Part shown: positions 7,991 through 15,755 of the stretch, piece after piece
Position numbering within the stretch: the first letter of the stretch is position 1
Layout of the letters: each line of letters begins with the position of its first letter
NCBI GenBank assembly: GCA_018714785.1
Contig: DVMV01000009.1
Coordinates: 1-37,130, forward strand
Direction: 5' to 3'
DNA: 37,130 bases
From: Candidatus Alloenteromonas pullicola
GTDB taxonomy: Bacteria > Bacillota_I > Bacilli_A > RFN20 > CAG-826
Notes under the pieces: model-generated
What the model saw: only the letters and a program-made list of their open reading frames with translations
Told to the model about the DNA's origin: nothing
Databases searched by the model: none
Made by a program: the position numbers and the translations under genes

Positions 7991-9042
7991 GCCTTGCCGT
8001 CCTCGTCTTTGACGTCCATGCTCTCCGCCGCGGCGAGCTTGGTCACGTATTCGGGGTCGGTGTAGGACGAGAGCGCCTTCGCCCCGACCACCATCTCGTC
8101 GATGTCGTCGTTGAAGACGGTGCTTTGGGAGTTGTCGATGAGGACGATGCCGGATATGGTCTCCAAAAACGGCTCTCTCTTCTGGAACAATATGCAGTAA
8201 AGCAGATTGAGGAAGTAGGGGAACGCCAAAAGCAGGGTCGCCGTGTAGGCGTTGAGGAATATCGCGGTCAGGAGGGGCAAAGGCAGCCCGACTAGGGCTT
8301 TGGCCAGGATCCTGACGGCGCTGGTGCGGTAGCCGTCCTTCCCGCAGGTGCCGACGCGAAGCAACGCATCCCCGAGGCTGCCGCGGTTCTTCGTGAGGAA
8401 TGGGATGACCGCCATGAAGACGGCGTAGGAAAGCAAGAACGAGGAAACCACCCCGTACATCGTCGAGGTGTTGATGTAGACGAGGTTCGCCTCATATTCG
8501 GGGTCGATTTCCTGGAGCATCATCTTTAGATACGAATAGGCGTCGGAGTAAATTGAGCGGACGTCCTCCTCGCCCCTTTTCCCGAGGTCGTCGCTCTTCT
8601 GGCCAATCTGATTGACGTCGGGAAGGCCGTCGACCAGGATATACGAGAAATACTGGGTTTTGTAATTGGTCGGGCTCGGATCCTCCGGGAGGCGGAGGAC
8701 GTTGACGTTGTAATAGGCGATGAGGCTATACCCTTCGGGGACGAAGAGGTCCTCTATCTCCTCCGGGAACTCCACGAAATAGAAGTCATCCACCGCCTGC
8801 TTGAACTCTTCCTGGCTGCTGTTCGACGGGAGCTTCAGGTCGAGCGAGGTGAGCAATGAATCGTTGTAATCGTTGGCTTCTTCGATGGCGTGGCTGTTTA
8901 TCGTTATCGGATAGCAGACGGAGAAATAAACCGCGATCCAAGCGACGATTATGAAGAGGAAATTCAGCGCCGATCCGAGGAGTATCCTCGGCAGGCTGGC
9001 CGGCTCGACCCCAAGATTTTGGTTTCTATTCCTCTTCGCCAT
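7987..9042 (-). CDS. RDD-like multi-span membrane protein with an extracellular insert
   Basis: I chose the ATG at 9042 (MAKRNRNQ) over the longer track start because AGGAAGGG lies 8 nt upstream on the minus strand; this gives 351 residues and a 17-nt overlap with the end of the preceding gene. A hydrophobic span at about 20-45 is followed by some 150 polar residues, then spans near 194-216 and 248-285. Between and after them are RDD-like segments, KNRGSLGDALLRVGTCGKDG and KREPFLETISGIVLID, which parallel the GKKILKL and LHDYLAG motifs of its neighbour. It is probably a diverged paralogue of that neighbour. RDD proteins are membrane proteins of mostly unknown transport-related role, so no function is assigned. 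Confidence 0.72.
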   Translation of the reverse strand: MAKRNRNQNLGVEPASLPRILLGSALNFLFIIVAWIAVYFSVCYPITINSHAIEEANDYNDSLLTSLDLKLPSNSSQEEFKQAVDDFYFVEFPEEIEDLFVPEGYSLIAYYNVNVLRLPEDPSPTNYKTQYFSYILVDGLPDVNQIGQKSDDLGKRGEEDVRSIYSDAYSYLKMMLQEIDPEYEANLVYINTSTMYGVVSSFLLSYAVFMAVIPFLTKNRGSLGDALLRVGTCGKDGYRTSAVRILAKALVGLPLPLLTAIFLNAYTATLLLAFPYFLNLLYCILFQKREPFLETISGIVLIDNSQSTVFNDDIDEMVVGAKALSSYTDPEYVTKLAAAESMDVKDEDGKA

Positions 9043-10042
9043 CTTCGCCGCCCTTCCTTCCTTTTGCCATCCGCTCATTGAATTCCTCCTCCTCGGCCGG
9101 ATCGAGGAACCACAGCGACTCATCGGATTTGGCCACCACGCTTCCGGCTAGGTAGTCGTGGAGGGAACGGTGCTTCTTGGTGAAAAGCGCCATGGTGTAG
9201 GAAATCAAAAGCGTCGCCCCGAAACTCGCCACCGCCCCGGCCACCTCCGAAAGGAAGAAGGCGAGAAAGCGCCATATCAGCTTGGGGCGCGGGTAGACGT
9301 AGCCTTTGTCGGTCAGCACGGCGAGCTTCAAGATCTTCTTCCCGAACGTCTCGCCGTTTGGATAGCAAAGCGGCACCAGCAGGAAGAAAACGGCCATTGA
9401 GGCGAAGATGACCGGAACCGCCATTCCGATGGCGAAGAAGGCGTCGGAGTTTATCTCGTCGTTGGCGGCTTTGATGGCCGGGTCGTTGGAAAGGCTCGTC
9501 ATCGCCTCGTCGTAGGTTTTATAGAGGAAATCATAGGCCACGAGCTCCTCGGTGCCCTCCTTGAACCTCGCCCGGTAGATGCCGTCTTCGAGATAGACGC
9601 GCTCGACCGGCGAGCTGTCGTCGCCTATTAGCATTATCGAGGTCTCGAATCCCTCGAAGCTGACGTTCTGGTTCCCGAAATCGGTGGCCTTTTCGGTCCA
9701 ATACAGCGTCAGGGCGGTCAATAGGTAGAACTCCTGCTCCTGCCCATCGTAATAGACGGTGGTGGAGAAGAAGTCGGTGGTCTTCGACACCGTCCCATAG
9801 GCCAGGGGGTCGACCGCCGCCCCCGAGAATTCGGAATACAGCCCGGAGTCGAGCTTGCGCTGGTTTATGATCGACTCGTTGGCCTGGAAGGACTCGGCGT
9901 CCACCACGAAGGGCAGAACGCAGGGGAAATAGACGATGCAGGACAAGGCGATGGAGCAGACGAGGTCGAAAAGGAAGGCGAAAGCCCGCCTCCACATCCC
10001 GCCCAAAACGATTATCTTCGCGGTTTTCTTGGTTCGTTCCAT
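9026..10042 (-). CDS. RDD family membrane protein
   Basis: The track start at 10120 includes a poor N-terminal extension; MERTKK at 10042 is preferred and gives 338 residues. The RDD hallmarks are visible: WRRAFAFLFDL at the first span, GETFGKKILKLAVLTDKGY after the second, and KKHRSLHDYLAGSVV at the end of the domain. Spans lie near 15-45, 200-222 and 258-287. Between the first two is an unusual polar region of about 150 residues, probably outside the cell. RDD domains normally have only a short loop there. It overlaps the next minus-strand gene by 17 nt, so the two form one operon and perhaps one complex. The ribosome site is weak (AGAAG). Confidence 0.8.
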   Translation of the reverse strand: MERTKKTAKIIVLGGMWRRAFAFLFDLVCSIALSCIVYFPCVLPFVVDAESFQANESIINQRKLDSGLYSEFSGAAVDPLAYGTVSKTTDFFSTTVYYDGQEQEFYLLTALTLYWTEKATDFGNQNVSFEGFETSIMLIGDDSSPVERVYLEDGIYRARFKEGTEELVAYDFLYKTYDEAMTSLSNDPAIKAANDEINSDAFFAIGMAVPVIFASMAVFFLLVPLCYPNGETFGKKILKLAVLTDKGYVYPRPKLIWRFLAFFLSEVAGAVASFGATLLISYTMALFTKKHRSLHDYLAGSVVAKSDESLWFLDPAEEEEFNERMAKGRKGGEDGEEE

Positions 10043-10231
10043 AGGATCTTCTTTTATATCTAGATAATATGCGCGCATAAGACCATTCAGGCAAGGCAAA
10101 CAAGAGCCGTTTGCGGCCATTTCGGCAAATCAGGCTAAGTAAATCGGTTTCCTTGGCGAAGCCGGGGGCTTCCGTAACCAGAGAAGGCCTCCCCGGCGGG
10201 CAAAAGGGAACGGGGAAGTGGGGATTTTTAC
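10043..10231. other. Divergent intergenic region, mostly unexplained
   Basis: The 318-nt gap between the divergent RDD and malK genes holds promoters at both ends. The middle contains a short hairpin, GAAGCC-GGG-GGCTTC (10158-10172), but no T-tract, recognisable RNA or credible ORF. The minus-strand track frame starting at 10247 has no protein-like character. Confidence 0.5.
10046..10069 (-). promoter_or_regulatory. Candidate -10 elements for the RDD operon
   Basis: On the minus strand, TATTAT (10069-10064) and TATAAA (10058-10053) lie just upstream of the ATG at 10042. The first gives a 15-nt leader, the second only about 4 nt. No convincing -35 is seen. Confidence 0.35.
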
Positions 10232-10247
10232 TTGAAAGCCCTTTCAA
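10232..10247. promoter_or_regulatory. cre-like / LacI-family operator palindrome
   Basis: TTGAAAG-CC-CTTTCAA is a perfect 7-bp inverted repeat around CC. The core TGAAAGCCCTTTCA matches the CcpA cre pattern TGWAANCGNTNWCA at every position except the central G. It overlaps the -35, where a bound LacI/CcpA/MalR-type repressor would block RNA polymerase. No regulator gene lies in the window. Confidence 0.55.
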
Positions 10248-10260
10248 AGCAAGCCATAAT
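10232..10260 (+). promoter_or_regulatory. Promoter of malK
   Basis: TTGAAA (10232-10237) and CATAAT (10255-10260) are 17 nt apart and each matches consensus at 5 of 6 positions. The predicted start near 10267 gives a leader of about 94 nt. A palindrome covers the -35 and part of the spacer. Confidence 0.7.
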
Positions 10261-10360
10261 ACACGCTAGATAGGCAGGGCAAGCACCTGTCCCGCGGCGG
10301 AGCGAAGTGATCGCATCTGCCAAGGGGTCGTATTTGCGTGCCATCAAAAGGAGATCAACA

Positions 10361-11527
10361 ATGGCAGAGAAACTTGAGAAGCTCCACCTCGACGAAGAGA
10401 AGATCGAGAATGTGGCTTCGGCCGAGGAAACCGACGACGCCCACAAAGGGGCTTTCGTGTCGCTTCGGCACATCGACAAGGTCTACGACAACAACGTCCA
10501 GGCCGTATTCGACTTCAATTTGGACATCGCGAAGCATGAGTTCATCGTCTTCGTCGGCCCCTCGGGGTGCGGCAAATCGACCACCCTCCGCATGGTGGCC
10601 GGTCTTGAGGACATCACCCGCGGCGAACTCTACATCGACGGCGAGCTCTGCAACGACAAGCAGCCGAAGGACCGCAACATCGCCATGGTCTTCCAGTCAT
10701 ATGCCCTTTATCCCCATATGTCGGTCTACGACAACATGGCGTTCGGCCTCAAGATCGCCCACCTCCCGAAGGCGGAGATCGACAAGCGCGTCCACGACGC
10801 CGCGAGGATCCTCCAGATCGAGCAATACCTAGACCGCAAGCCGAAGGCCCTCTCCGGCGGACAGAGGCAGCGCGTCGCGCTAGGCCGCGCCATCGTCCGC
10901 AACGCCAAGGTCTTCCTCATGGACGAGCCGCTATCCAACCTCGACGCCAAGCTGCGCGTCCAGATGCGCTCGGAGATAGTCAAGCTCCACCAGGCGCTCG
11001 GGGCGACCACCATCTACGTCACCCACGACCAGACCGAGGCCATGACCATGGCCAACCGGATCGTCGTAATGAAGCTCGGCCGCATACAGCAGATCGGATC
11101 GCCTAAGGAGATATACAACAACCCGGCCAACCTCTTCGTCGCCGGCTTCATCGGATCGCCGTCGATGAACTTCCTCAAGTCGAAAGTTGCCAAGAAGGAA
11201 ATCGAGTTCAAAGGCGGGAAGAAGATGAAGCTCCCCGATTCCTTGCTAAAGGGGAAGAACATCGAAGGCGACGTGATCTTCGGCATCCGCCCGGAGGACA
11301 TCCACATCGCCACCGCCGAAGACAAGGGCGACAACGTCATCGAGGCCGAGGTCAGGGTTGCCGAGCTATTGGGCGCGGAATACTACCTGCACTGCGACTT
11401 CGGAGGCATCGATTTGGTCGCGAAGTTCCCGGCCGAGAAGGAAATCAAACCCGGCGATAAGGTCGACATGGCCTTCACGCTGAAGAAGGCCAAGTTCTTC
11501 GACCCCGAAAGCGAAGCTGCGCTATAA
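10361..11527 (+). CDS. malK: MalK/MsmX-type ABC transporter ATPase
   Basis: The track start at 10307 is too early; AAAAGGAG lies 7 nt before the ATG at 10361 (MAEKLEK), giving 388 residues. It should power the MalF-MalG importer by ATP hydrolysis on the cytoplasmic side, and MsmX-type ATPases can serve several sugar transporters. Walker A is GPSGCGKST (66-74), the signature LSGGQRQR starts at 164, Walker B is [13 protein letters not shown] with Asp188 and Glu189, and the switch His is in [12 protein letters not shown]-terminal MalK-type regulatory OB domain follows (FGIRPEDI). The N-terminus has about 30 extra acidic residues before the usual start of the domain. It is separate from malEFG and has its own regulated promoter, consistent with shared use. 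Confidence 0.93.
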   Translation: MAEKLEKLHLDEEKIENVASAEETDDAHKGAFVSLRHIDKVYDNNVQAVFDFNLDIAKHEFIVFVGPSGCGKSTTLRMVAGLEDITRGELYIDGELCNDKQPKDRNIAMVFQSYALYPHMSVYDNMAFGLKIAHLPKAEIDKRVHDAARILQIEQYLDRKPKALSGGQRQRVALGRAIVRNAKVFLMDEPLSNLDAKLRVQMRSEIVKLHQALGATTIYVTHDQTEAMTMANRIVVMKLGRIQQIGSPKEIYNNPANLFVAGFIGSPSMNFLKSKVAKKEIEFKGGKKMKLPDSLLKGKNIEGDVIFGIRPEDIHIATAEDKGDNVIEAEVRVAELLGAEYYLHCDFGGIDLVAKFPAEKEIKPGDKVDMAFTLKKAKFFDPESEAAL

Positions 11528-11533
11528 GGGATG

Positions 11534-11563
11534 GGGCCAACGCTTTGTTGGCCCTCTTTTCTT
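11534..11563 (+). terminator. Terminator after malK
   Basis: GGGCCAAC and GTTGGCCC make a perfect 8-bp stem with a GCTTT loop, followed by TCTTTTCTT. As the next gene has no convincing promoter of its own, partial read-through is possible. Confidence 0.85.
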
Positions 11564-11603
11564 AATCGACAGGCAATATGGCAAAAACATCAAGGAGTCG
11601 TCA

Positions 11604-14600
11604 ATGAAAAAACGGATTATAGGGATAGCCGCCTCGGCCTTGGCGCTATTGGTTGGCTGCGCGCCGGCTAGTTCCAGCAGCGAAAGCTCAACCAAGGAGC
11701 CCACCAGCACGTCGACGCCCGATGAGTCGAGCTCCGAGCCGATCAGCAGCTCGGATACCCCCATCTCAACGAGTTCCTCAAGCTCGACCAACGCCGGCAT
11801 CTCGGTGGATGACTGGGACGGCATCATCCGCGTTTATTACCGGGGGACCGATGGGTCGGAGGCCGGGAAGAACATCTATGTCTGGAGCGAATCGATGGCA
11901 GGACTCGAGTACGAGTTCACCGGAACCGAGGATGGCTATGGCGTATACCGCGATTTCGATTGCTCAGACCCGACCTTCGCCGGGAAGTTCACCGAGAACT
12001 TCTATTTCATCATCAAGAACCCAGGCACCTGGAGCGGGCAAAGCTCCGACACGGTGGTGCCGCTGGCCAAGATGGCCGCCGGCGGGGAGATAAAAGACGG
12101 GCGGCGCTGGCTTTACATCTACGCCGTGGACGGCGAGGGGAGCGACATCGACACCTTCCCAACCAAGCTCGATGCCCTCGGCGACAACATCACCACCACC
12201 TACCTAACCTCGGATTGGAGCAGCATCCACGTTGAGGGCTCGGCCGCGATCGACCGTCTGGTGATCTACGGCCTGAGCACCGAGTACTACGAGCTGTCGA
12301 TCCCGGAGCAGAACGCCCAGCTGCAGAACTTCCTGATCTGCGACAACAAATACGAGGAGGACCTCATCTCCGTCGACGTCCCGGTCGATGGCGGGGTCGA
12401 TCCCCAGACCACCTATCGGGTCACCGCCTACTTCAAGTCCAACCCGAGCCGGGCCAAGACCAAGTACGCGACTCCGTATAGGCTTTACGACACCGATAAA
12501 TTCGCCTCCGACTACACCTACGCCGGGCACGATCTCGGCGTCACCTACACCAAACAGGCCACGACCTTCAAGGTCTGGGCACCGACCTCGGCCCGCGTCA
12601 GGGTCTACGTCTACGACTACGGCACGCCGCAGTCGCTAGCCAGCAAGGACGATCCCAACTACGGACAGCTCGACTACCGCCTCGTCTACACCCTCGATTA
12701 CCTAGGGGATGGCGTGTACGGCAAGACCATAGAGGGCGATCTTGAGGGCAAGTTCTATCAATTCAACCTTTATTACGACGAGACCAGCCACCTTTCCATC
12801 GACCCCTACGCTAAGGCAAGCGGAATCAACGGAATCCGCGGAGCCATCATCGACTTCGACAAGACCGACCCCGAGGGGTGGGACGACGTCTCTTTCGATC
12901 CGCTGATGTCGCCCAATGACCTTACCGTCTATGAGGTCCACGTCCGCGATTTCACCATCGACGAGACCTGGAACACCCGCAACAAGGACGTGAAGCGCGG
13001 CACCTACCGGGCCTTCGTCGAGCCCGGAACCACCTACAACGGGGTGACCACCGGCTTCGACTCGCTGAAGGAGCTGGGGGTCAACGCCGCGCAGATCCTG
13101 CCGATATTCGACCAGGACAACGAGGAGCGCACCTACGACACCTTCGATTCCGACGGAAACCTCATCAGCCATTACGAGCCGACCTACAACTGGGGATACA
13201 ACCCGGAGAACTACAACGTCCCCGAAGGCATGTACTCCTCCGACCCGTATGACCCGTATTGCCGCATAAGGGAGCTCAAATACATGATCCAGCAGCTCGC
13301 CGATGCGGGGATTCGGACGATTATGGACGTCGTCTACAACCACGTCTCCTCGGTCGCGAGCCATCCCTTCACGATCTTCGCCCCGAGGTATTACTTCCGC
13401 TACACCGAGGACGGCTACCTCATCGACGACACCGGGGTCAACAACACCGTTAACTCCGACCGCCCGATGGCTTCCGCCTTCATCGTCGACTCCATCGACT
13501 GGTGGGCCAGCGAGTACAAGATGAAGGGCTTCCGCTTCGACCTGATGGGCGTCATCGACACCGCCACCATGCGCAAGGTCAAGGACAGCCTCTATGACAT
13601 CGACCCCGAGATCGTGGTCTACGGTGAGGGGTGGACCGGCGGCGGATCGCACGCCAGCTCGCCATCCGACATCGCCAACGTCTACGCCAAGCTCCGCGAC
13701 AACGGCAAAGGCAGCGTCGGCGTCTTCAACGACTGCGGCCGTGACGGCATGAAGGGGAACACCACCTGGGCCAACGTCACCCCGACGACCGGCAACTTCC
13801 TCGACTCCCTCGCCCCGAGCAGCAATTCGATATACAACGCCGCCACGATGTACATCGGCGAGAACCGCGACCGGAAGAACTCCGGCCTCGCCACCCCGCC
13901 GGAGATGACCGTCAACTACATCTCCTGCCATGACAACTACACCCTCTACGACCAGCTCAACTACCAGCTCAACGGCCCGTCGAGCGCTGGGGCAGACCAC
14001 CTCAACGCCATCGAGGCCACCGTGGCCTCGACCGCGATGCTGCTCTCTGGCGAAGGCATCGCCTTCATCCACGGCGGCGAGGAGATATTCCGCACCAAGC
14101 TGATGAAGCGGGGGGACCCGCTGTTCGACCAGTTCGTCGACACCTATGGCGCCGCCAGCGATGGCACCTCCAGCTGGATAGCCGGGGACGGCGTCGAGAT
14201 CGACGACGACACCTGGCTCGTCCGCAACTCCTACATGTGGGGGGACGCGGTCAACTCCTACAAATGGGACCGCAAGTACCAGTACAAGCAGTATTTCGAC
14301 AAGTACGCCGAGGCCATCCACGCCCGCAACGAGCTCATCGAGGAGGGCTACCTAGGCCACAGCGAGTCCGAGGTCAACTCGGGGGCCGCCAGCCTATTGT
14401 CCACCATAAGGGACGGGCTTCCGGCTATGGGGGCCAAGTTCCTCAATGAGGACGGCGGCCAGGTGATATCCCTCCTCTCCGGGAGGGTGATCGGCGGCAA
14501 CATCACGATGCCGCTGGGCCAAGAGGTCGCCAAAGGCAGCTACGAGATCGTCTACTCCAGCTCCCTCAACCGCCTTGGGCAGACCATCGATTTGGGCGAT

Positions 14601-14660
14601 GCCATCGAGCTGTCGCGCTTTGAGGCGCTTATACTCCGCTACCAAGGGGGCAGCCTATGA
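11604..14660 (+). CDS. pulA: Lipid-anchored type I pullulanase
   Basis: The 1018-residue product has a lipobox (LVGC, Cys near 19), a Ser/Thr-rich spacer to about residue 68, a CBM41/PUD-like alpha-glucan-binding domain (IIRVYYRG...IYVWSES), an intermediate beta domain, a CBM48-like domain (TTFKVWAPTSARVRVYVYD, about 310-400) and a GH13_14 barrel. The type I pullulanase signature YNWGYNP is at 528-534. GH13 regions are DVVYNHVSS, GFRFDLMGV with Asp646, VVYGEGWTG with Glu675 and SCHDNYTLYD with Asp777. It should cleave alpha-1,6 branches of pullulan, amylopectin or glycogen at the outer surface. AAGGAG precedes the ATG. The stop overlaps the next gene as ATGA. It leads a four-gene starch operon. 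Confidence 0.94.
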   Translation: MKKRIIGIAASALALLVGCAPASSSSESSTKEPTSTSTPDESSSEPISSSDTPISTSSSSSTNAGISVDDWDGIIRVYYRGTDGSEAGKNIYVWSESMAGLEYEFTGTEDGYGVYRDFDCSDPTFAGKFTENFYFIIKNPGTWSGQSSDTVVPLAKMAAGGEIKDGRRWLYIYAVDGEGSDIDTFPTKLDALGDNITTTYLTSDWSSIHVEGSAAIDRLVIYGLSTEYYELSIPEQNAQLQNFLICDNKYEEDLISVDVPVDGGVDPQTTYRVTAYFKSNPSRAKTKYATPYRLYDTDKFASDYTYAGHDLGVTYTKQATTFKVWAPTSARVRVYVYDYGTPQSLASKDDPNYGQLDYRLVYTLDYLGDGVYGKTIEGDLEGKFYQFNLYYDETSHLSIDPYAKASGINGIRGAIIDFDKTDPEGWDDVSFDPLMSPNDLTVYEVHVRDFTIDETWNTRNKDVKRGTYRAFVEPGTTYNGVTTGFDSLKELGVNAAQILPIFDQDNEERTYDTFDSDGNLISHYEPTYNWGYNPENYNVPEGMYSSDPYDPYCRIRELKYMIQQLADAGIRTIMDVVYNHVSSVASHPFTIFAPRYYFRYTEDGYLIDDTGVNNTVNSDRPMASAFIVDSIDWWASEYKMKGFRFDLMGVIDTATMRKVKDSLYDIDPEIVVYGEGWTGGGSHASSPSDIANVYAKLRDNGKGSVGVFNDCGRDGMKGNTTWANVTPTTGNFLDSLAPSSNSIYNAATMYIGENRDRKNSGLATPPEMTVNYISCHDNYTLYDQLNYQLNGPSSAGADHLNAIEATVASTAMLLSGEGIAFIHGGEEIFRTKLMKRGDPLFDQFVDTYGAASDGTSSWIAGDGVEIDDDTWLVRNSYMWGDAVNSYKWDRKYQYKQYFDKYAEAIHARNELIEEGYLGHSESEVNSGAASLLSTIRDGLPAMGAKFLNEDGGQVISLLSGRVIGGNITMPLGQEVAKGSYEIVYSSSLNRLGQTIDLGDAIELSRFEALILRYQGGSL

Positions 14661-15745
14661 GAAAGGCTTTATTCGCCATCGCCTGCGGTGCGCTGCTATG
14701 CTCCTGCGGGGGAGGGGGCTCCTCATCCACGGGGCAGACCAAATACCAGTCCTTCACCATCACCTTCGTGTCCAACGGGGGCACGGAGGTGAAGCCGCTG
14801 CAGGTCGAATACGGCGAGAAAGCGGCCAAGCCCGCCGACCCGACCAAGGGCGAGGATGAGTTCCTCGGGTGGTTCGTGGACGCCGTCTGCGTGACGCCGT
14901 TCGACTGGGACATCGAGATAACCTCCGACTGGACGCTTTACGCCGGGTGGGGCGAGGAATCAGAGCCAACCGACACCACGCCCGAGCCGGGCCCAGATAC
15001 CAGCGACACGACGCCGGACCCCGAACCGACCTCGCTCACCATCTACTTCCGCGATGCCAGCTGGTGGAACGCCGATGAGGCCGTGGCCTACATCAAGGTC
15101 GACGGGGCCGGCAGCACCGCGCTCGGCACGCCGATGTCGCACCTGCGCTTCTGCCCGACCGTCAATTCGCAGATCGGTTACAACTACTGGTCATACACCA
15201 TTGAGGAATACGACGCCGACACAACCGTGCAGTTCTTCCGCGGCTCGAAGGCCGGGGATGACTGGAACGCCCACACCGGGGTCGTATCGCTATCCGACCG
15301 GGATGGCCACGATCTATACGACATCAAGGATTCCACCGCCACCTGGGGAGCCGATTTCTTTGGTTCCTGGGCGGACTACGACGAGTCGGACCTCGGCAAT
15401 CCCGACGCCCCTGAGGTGATCGATGCCCGGGCCTACGTGGTGGGCGACGGCAGCTTCGCCTCGGCCGCCTGGAAAGTCAGCGGCGGCATCGCCCTGATCG
15501 ACGACCCAGCCAACCCGAACCTGGTCAAAGCGACCGGCGTGGAATTCGCGGTGGGCGACCTGTTCAAGGTCACCGTGCCCGACACCAACGCCTGGATCGG
15601 CTATCCTGGGCTCACCGGATCGCTTAAGGGCGCCAACTTCGTCGACTCCGGCAGCGACTCCAACATCGAGGTCGCCATATCCGGCACATACGACATAGCC
15701 TTCGACTTCTCGTCGAATTCGATAAGCATCGCCTTAGCGGCCTAA
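14657..15745 (+). CDS. Modular starch-binding lipoprotein, short form (InlB repeat + modules A-B)
   Basis: The 362-residue lipoprotein (lipobox ending LCSC) starts inside the pullulanase stop codon (ATGA) with AAGGGGG 6 nt upstream. Order: one InlB-type/Flg_new repeat at about 32-97 (ITFVSNGGTEVKPLQVEYG...LYAGW); a Pro/Thr/Asp linker; module A at 127-253 (IYFRDASWWNADEAVAYIKV to GNPDAPE), which resembles CBM26-like starch-binding modules with paired Trp and later DWNAHTG; and module B at about 256-362 (RAYVVGDGSFASAAWKV to YDIAFDFSS). No catalytic motif is present. The probable role is to bind starch at the cell surface beside pullulanase and amylase, comparable in logic to SusE/SusF. Binding is inferred from aromatic residues and operon context. 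Confidence 0.8.
   Translation: MRKALFAIACGALLCSCGGGGSSSTGQTKYQSFTITFVSNGGTEVKPLQVEYGEKAAKPADPTKGEDEFLGWFVDAVCVTPFDWDIEITSDWTLYAGWGEESEPTDTTPEPGPDTSDTTPDPEPTSLTIYFRDASWWNADEAVAYIKVDGAGSTALGTPMSHLRFCPTVNSQIGYNYWSYTIEEYDADTTVQFFRGSKAGDDWNAHTGVVSLSDRDGHDLYDIKDSTATWGADFFGSWADYDESDLGNPDAPEVIDARAYVVGDGSFASAAWKVSGGIALIDDPANPNLVKATGVEFAVGDLFKVTVPDTNAWIGYPGLTGSLKGANFVDSGSDSNIEVAISGTYDIAFDFSSNSISIALAA
15035..15415 (+). repeat. Module A, copy 1 of 3
   Basis: Encodes about 127 residues from LTIYFRDASWW to DAPE. Shared marks with the other copies: WW near the start, LRFCPTV, Y-YWS, F-R-S--G-DW-A-TG, R--HDLYD and YD--D-GN-DAPE. Confidence 0.8.
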
Positions 15746-15755
15746 GGGGGGAACC

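Noticed and set aside
9531-10247. 238-aa minus-strand frame upstream of and across the RDD gene
   Set aside because: No protein-like N-terminus; overlaps the RDD gene in another frame and crosses the divergent promoters.
10307-10360. Track start of malK
   Set aside because: AAAAGGAG lies within this stretch and points to the ATG at 10361.
10267-10360. Riboswitch in the malK leader
   Set aside because: Only short, imperfect helices can be drawn and no known riboswitch core is recognised.
12702-14321. 539-aa minus-strand frame across pullulanase
   Set aside because: Same codon-bias shadow; the plus strand has all GH13 motifs in frame.
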